64,000 bases of DNA from Lentisalinibacter sediminis (GTDB lineage Bacteria > Pseudomonadota > Gammaproteobacteria > Steroidobacterales > Woeseiaceae): contig NZ_JAPDRF010000005.1 of NCBI RefSeq assembly GCF_040706615.1, forward strand, positions 620,001-684,000, read 5' to 3'. Of this stretch, positions 60,619 to 64,000 are shown piece by piece. The position numbers and the translations under genes are program-made. The number at the start of each line of letters is the position of its first letter. The stretch's first letter is position 1. Below the pieces are notes generated by a model, which saw nothing but the letters and a program-made list of their open reading frames with translations, was not told the DNA's origin and made no database searches.

Positions 60619-61902
60619 TTGAGATTCTGCCCAACCCGCTGCATGGCCAGCTTCATGCTGGTTCTTGCGGCCTCGCTGGTCCATGCCGGGACCTTCAATG
60701 CGCCGGAGCATGCGGACAAGCCCTACGTGGTACTCGTGTCCATCGATGGCTTCGGTCACGATTTTCGTGACAAAGCCGAAACCCCGGCGCTGGACGAGCT
60801 TGTCGCCACCGGCATCAGCGCCACGTCGCTGGTGCCCGTCTACCCCACGCTGACCTTCCCCAATCACTATTCGATGGCCACCGGGCTGTATCCCGCCGAT
60901 CACGGCCTCGTCGCCAATCACTTCCCTGCAGCCGATGGCGGCAGCTGGTACCGCATGTACGACCGGGACGCGGTTCGAGACGGCCGCTGGTACGGTGGCG
61001 ATCCGCTCTGGGTGGTGGCCGAGCAGAACGACATGCTGACGGCCGCCTTCTTCTTCGTGGGCACGGAAGCCGACATCCAGGGCATCCGGCCCACCTACTG
61101 GTATCCCTATGACGGCACCGTCCCCGGCGAGGCGCGGGTGGATCAGGTGCTCGACTGGCTGGCACTGCCGGCACCCGGCCGGCCGCACCTGGTCACCCTC
61201 TACTTCGACGACGTGGACCTGGCGGCGCATCGCGCAGGCCCGGACTCAGCCGAGACGCGCGCGGCGATACGGCGGGTGGACGGGCACCTCGGCCGGCTGC
61301 TCGAGGGTATCCGCAGACTCCCCATCGCCGAGCGGGTCAACGTGATCATCGTCTCCGACCACGGCCAGCAGACAACAGGCGAGGCCGGGCCCTACGTGCT
61401 CTCGGAGCACGTCGACCTGGACGGCCTGACTCTCCACAACGGCAGCAGCTATCTGAATATCTGGCTGGACAGCCCCGATCCGTCCCGGGCCGCTTCTATC
61501 CGCGACCGCGTGAACGCCAGCTGGAAACACGGCCGGGCCTGGCTCAGGGAGGAGTCGCCGTCTCACTGGCGCGTACCGGACGCAGATTCCCGCTTCGCCG
61601 ATATCGTGTTGATGGCCGAGCCCGGCAGAACGGTGGTGTCCCGCCCCGAGCGGATCGCGAGGATCAAGGCCGGCAACCACGGCTGGGACCCGTCCGCACC
61701 GGCTATGCACGGCATCTTCATGGCCCGGGGGCGCGGACTGCCGAGGGGCGTGGTGATCGGCGAACGGCACGTGACCGACGTGTACCCGCTGGTACTGGCC
61801 ATCCTCCGCCTGCCCGATGGTCGTGGCGAGCTGCCCGTCGTCCGGGACCCGCGGATCGTGGTTCAGCGCTGGCGGGAGGAAGCGGCTGACGGTACGGAGT
61901 AG
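60619..61902 (+). CDS. Exported nucleotide pyrophosphatase/phosphodiesterase (NPP-type alkaline phosphatase superfamily)
   Basis: A 427-residue enzyme. TTG at 60619 is preferred because GGAGG lies eight bases upstream and it begins the signal peptide (RFCPTRCMASFMLVLAASLVHAG); a GTG at 60601 is the alternative. Metal and nucleophile motifs: VSIDGFGHDF (Asp), PVYPTLTFPNHYSMATGLYP (Thr nucleophile), LYFDDVDLAAHRAGPDS, IIVSDHGQ and KAGNHGWDPSAPAMHGIFMARG. NPP-type enzymes hydrolyse phosphodiester or pyrophosphate bonds outside the cytoplasm. It stands alone after the cytochrome terminator. Confidence 0.92.
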   Translation: MRFCPTRCMASFMLVLAASLVHAGTFNAPEHADKPYVVLVSIDGFGHDFRDKAETPALDELVATGISATSLVPVYPTLTFPNHYSMATGLYPADHGLVANHFPAADGGSWYRMYDRDAVRDGRWYGGDPLWVVAEQNDMLTAAFFFVGTEADIQGIRPTYWYPYDGTVPGEARVDQVLDWLALPAPGRPHLVTLYFDDVDLAAHRAGPDSAETRAAIRRVDGHLGRLLEGIRRLPIAERVNVIIVSDHGQQTTGEAGPYVLSEHVDLDGLTLHNGSSYLNIWLDSPDPSRAASIRDRVNASWKHGRAWLREESPSHWRVPDADSRFADIVLMAEPGRTVVSRPERIARIKAGNHGWDPSAPAMHGIFMARGRGLPRGVVIGERHVTDVYPLVLAILRLPDGRGELPVVRDPRIVVQRWREEAADGTE

Positions 61903-61926
61903 CCGCCGGCTCACCCCGGAGGCTGA

Positions 61927-63231
61927 TCAGAAGCCGAGTTCGTCCTCCAGCGCGTCGGCTTCTTCCTTGAAGGCTTCCTTCTCTTCCTCGGTCTTCTCCA
62001 TGTCCTCGATGGCCTGTTCCATTTCGGCCGCCATTCCCCTGCCTTCCTCCGCGGCCTTCTTCAGTGCCGCCTCCCGTTTCTCGCGATAGGCGTCGAGCTC
62101 CGGCTGCAGAGCGACCTGCTTCTGGTAGGCGAGGTCGGTGCGCTCCCGGTTATCGGCGATCGCATAGTAGTCCTGCGCGTCGCCGTAGGCGTCGGCGCGC
62201 GCCGTCAACGGGACGCTGGTGTCGTCGCCGATCGCCATCAGCTCATCGGCACGCTTCGTGGCAACCTCGAGGACGGGCACCGCGACAGCCCGCCGTATGC
62301 GGGTTTCACCGTCGACGCGGACGCGGATCGTCAGGGTTTCGTACCACTCTTTGGCCTCCCGCAGGAGTTTCTGCGAATCGCTGGCCCGCCACAGCCGGAG
62401 CTGCACCTCCGGATCGGGCGGCTCCTCCGCTTCCACGCCCGCGACGGCCGCGGCCATGGCTTCCCAGTCACCCGAGGAGGCCTGCTTCTCCATGTCCGTC
62501 ATCGGGCGGTCGTAGAGCGCCTGCTCTTCGGTCATCAGCTCGTCCGCCTCCTGCTGCATGCGGCCGATGATCGCCGGGATGACCTCTTCTTCGAATCGTC
62601 GTTGTATCGCCATCTCTTCCGGGAGCGGGGCATACTGGCCGCGGAGTGGCTCGTGGCCGATGGAGACGCCGGAGCCGGCCCGGCCTACGCCGTACTCGAG
62701 TTCGCCTTCGTCGTTCGTCGAGATGCTGCCGAGCATCCGCAGGAGTATCTGACGATCGGCCGGTGCGGTGCGGGCCAGCCGGATGAGCGCATCCGCGTCC
62801 GGGGCCCCCTTGTACCAGCCCAGTGCATCCCGATAGTCCCATTCCCAGGGTTTGCCGCGATCGTGTGCACCAGGCCGGCCGTAGACGAGTCCCTGTGCCT
62901 CCGCCTCGCGACCCAGTCGGGTCCGGATGCTCTTGCGCAGCTGATAGATGCGGCCGTACAGCTCGTCCCCGAGCGCGCGAGCGGAGACGATGGCGAGACC
63001 ACGGCCGTGGAACTCGGTGGGCGCATCCGCCGCGGCCTCGGTGGCCCTCCACGCGGTCTCCATGTCGCCTCTTTGCAGAGCCGCTTCCGCGGTATCGAGC
63101 TTCTCGGCAGCCCACGCCCGGGTGTCAGCCGAGACGATATCATCCGCGGCGTCGGCCGCCGGTGCCGCCGTGATCAGGATCATGAGCAGCAGAGCCATGG
63201 CTGTGGTCGTGTAGCGCAGCGAATGGGTCAT
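61927..63231 (-). CDS. Exported helical/coiled-coil hypothetical protein
   Basis: A 434-residue protein with signal peptide (cleavage near PAADAADD). Nearly all helical, rich in Ala, Glu and Arg. Segments: AAEKLDTAEAALQRGDMETAWRATEAA (TPR-like) and a C-terminal coiled coil (EKREAALKKAAEEGRG then MEQAIEDMEKTEEEKEAFKEEADALEDELGF, in pieces about 385-434). A central region PLRGQYAPLPEEMAIQRRFEEE is distinctive, but I do not recognise the family. It converges on the phosphodiesterase gene (24 bases between stops) and is divergent from the partial gene at the right edge. Confidence 0.75.
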   Translation of the reverse strand: MTHSLRYTTTAMALLLMILITAAPAADAADDIVSADTRAWAAEKLDTAEAALQRGDMETAWRATEAAADAPTEFHGRGLAIVSARALGDELYGRIYQLRKSIRTRLGREAEAQGLVYGRPGAHDRGKPWEWDYRDALGWYKGAPDADALIRLARTAPADRQILLRMLGSISTNDEGELEYGVGRAGSGVSIGHEPLRGQYAPLPEEMAIQRRFEEEVIPAIIGRMQQEADELMTEEQALYDRPMTDMEKQASSGDWEAMAAAVAGVEAEEPPDPEVQLRLWRASDSQKLLREAKEWYETLTIRVRVDGETRIRRAVAVPVLEVATKRADELMAIGDDTSVPLTARADAYGDAQDYYAIADNRERTDLAYQKQVALQPELDAYREKREAALKKAAEEGRGMAAEMEQAIEDMEKTEEEKEAFKEEADALEDELGF

Positions 63232-63408
63232 GGCATTTATCCCCCTGTGATGCCGCTGCCCGTCGATCGTCGGGCGCAGGCGTTCGTTATCGTTCTGCGG
63301 AATACTAATGGGCTCGGCCGGTGGTTGAAAGCGCGGCAGGGAATTTGACGGGCGCTCGGGCGCCGGCGTAAGTTCTAGGCTGGGAATCCGGCCTCCATGG
63401 GGGAGAAA

Positions 63409-64000
63409 ATGAGAAAAACAGCACTGGTTCTAGCCGCCTCGTTCTCCACGTTGCTCGCGGCCGAAGCCGCGCTCGCTTTCGGCGGCATGATTGCCGTCGG
63501 TATGAATGAAGCCGCGCAGGTCGGCCAGGTGGAGACGCCGTTCCGCGCCGAGGCGCGACTCGAGACCGAAGAGCAGAACATCGATACGGTCATCTATTAC
63601 AAACCCGGACACATCCGCGACGAGATGAAGATGGGCGGTCAGGATATGGTGGTGCTGCAGGATCTGGAGGCGCAGAAGACCTACATGCTCATGCCTCAGG
63701 GCATGTACATGGAAATGGACATGGGCCAGTCCAATGATCAGATGAAGGAGTACCGCCTCGTAGAGCGGGAAGTCGTTGGCCAGGAGAAGGTCAACGGGTT
63801 CGATACGACGAAGTACAAGGTGATCTACGAAGGGCCGGAGGGGAAGTACGGCGGTTTTACGTGGTTCACCGACGACAATATCGCGGTGAAGAGTTTCGCC
63901 GTGTCGGAGACTAATGGCGAGCGCAGCCGTTTCCGGTATGAAGTCAAGAAGCTGGAGCGCGGCAGTCAGCCGGACTCCCTGTTCGTGATCCCGGACGGCT
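63409..64000 (+). CDS. Exported DUF4412-like protein (partial, C-terminus outside window)
   Basis: About 197 residues are visible; the frame is open to the window edge. Signal peptide MRKTALVLAASFSTLLAAEAALA. The mature part shows ETPFRAEARLETEEQNIDTV, HIRDEMKMGGQDMVVLQDLE, KTYMLMPQGMYMEMDM and GFDTTKYKVIYEG, the alternating beta-strand pattern of DUF4412/LolA-like lipoprotein-fold domains. GGGGGAG lies five to six bases before the ATG. The Met-rich strand (MPQGMYMEMDMGQ) could touch copper. The function is unknown. Confidence 0.75.
   Translation, partial: MRKTALVLAASFSTLLAAEAALAFGGMIAVGMNEAAQVGQVETPFRAEARLETEEQNIDTVIYYKPGHIRDEMKMGGQDMVVLQDLEAQKTYMLMPQGMYMEMDMGQSNDQMKEYRLVEREVVGQEKVNGFDTTKYKVIYEGPEGKYGGFTWFTDDNIAVKSFAVSETNGERSRFRYEVKKLERGSQPDSLFVIPDG

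Overview
The window is GC-rich, gene-dense chromosomal DNA from a Gram-negative bacterium, most likely a marine or haloalkaliphilic gammaproteobacterium. Pointers are a HemG-type protoporphyrinogen oxidase, a SelO/YdiU homologue, an NlpE lipoprotein, a YgbA-family protein, a type Vd patatin autotransporter, an Mrp-type cation/proton antiporter operon, an ectoine-synthase-like gene, and a JDVT-CTERM surface protein with its dedicated intramembrane protease. The species cannot be fixed from the sequence; Ectothiorhodospiraceae-, Woeseiaceae- or Wenzhouxiangellaceae-like lineages are guesses. No rRNA, tRNA, CRISPR array, transposase or phage gene was seen.

Left part (1-11 kb). A minus-strand operon encodes a CBM9-like binding protein, a 1159-residue GH94/GH149-like glycoside phosphorylase and a GH17 glycosidase (cut by the window edge). 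It starts from a good sigma-70 promoter overlapped by a perfect 14-bp LacI-type palindrome, which suggests substrate-induced beta-glucan use. Then follow a SHOCT protein, a pirin, a histidine-rich exported metal-binding protein, and a minus-strand trio: YVTN beta-propeller, ECF sigma factor, modular secreted protein with Pro/Tyr/Gln repeats.

Middle part (11-26 kb). A CPBP-family protease of MrtJ type converges on a large surface protein ending in a JDVT-CTERM-like tail. Next to it sits a Crp/Fnr regulator with candidate Fe-S cysteines; its stop codon overlaps a perfect TGTGA-N6-TCACA site. hemG and an exported msrB-msrA pair follow. A 1795-residue protein (six EPND-type repeats and two VWA domains) is divergent from a protein with a catalytically dead transglutaminase fold, in DNA of visibly lower GC.

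Membrane-energetics part (25.6-35.6 kb). Below an iron-dependent alcohol dehydrogenase lies a tightly overlapping ten-gene Mrp/Mbh-like operon (E, F, G, MbhD, MbhE-B, C and four NuoL/M/N-like subunits). No full-length MrpA is present: its domains are split into separate genes.

Right part (35.7-64 kb). This holds the patatin autotransporter, an octopine-dehydrogenase-like enzyme, a VPS10/BNR-repeat protein, YgbA, HlyIII, a thioredoxin-DsbD fusion, SelO, two MscS channels, an NlpE-META lipoprotein with a DUF4920 partner, and an octaheme cytochrome of the tetrathionate reductase family with a perfect intrinsic terminator. Upstream of the cytochrome two GntR-type palindromes lie in AT-rich DNA. 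The best candidate for an undescribed system is 50.8-56.7 kb: an orphan ectoine-synthase-like cupin, an ATP-grasp ligase, an HDAC-type deacetylase translationally coupled to a protein with a papain-like Q/C/H/N signature, and a small ABC1/UbiB-like pseudokinase C-lobe.
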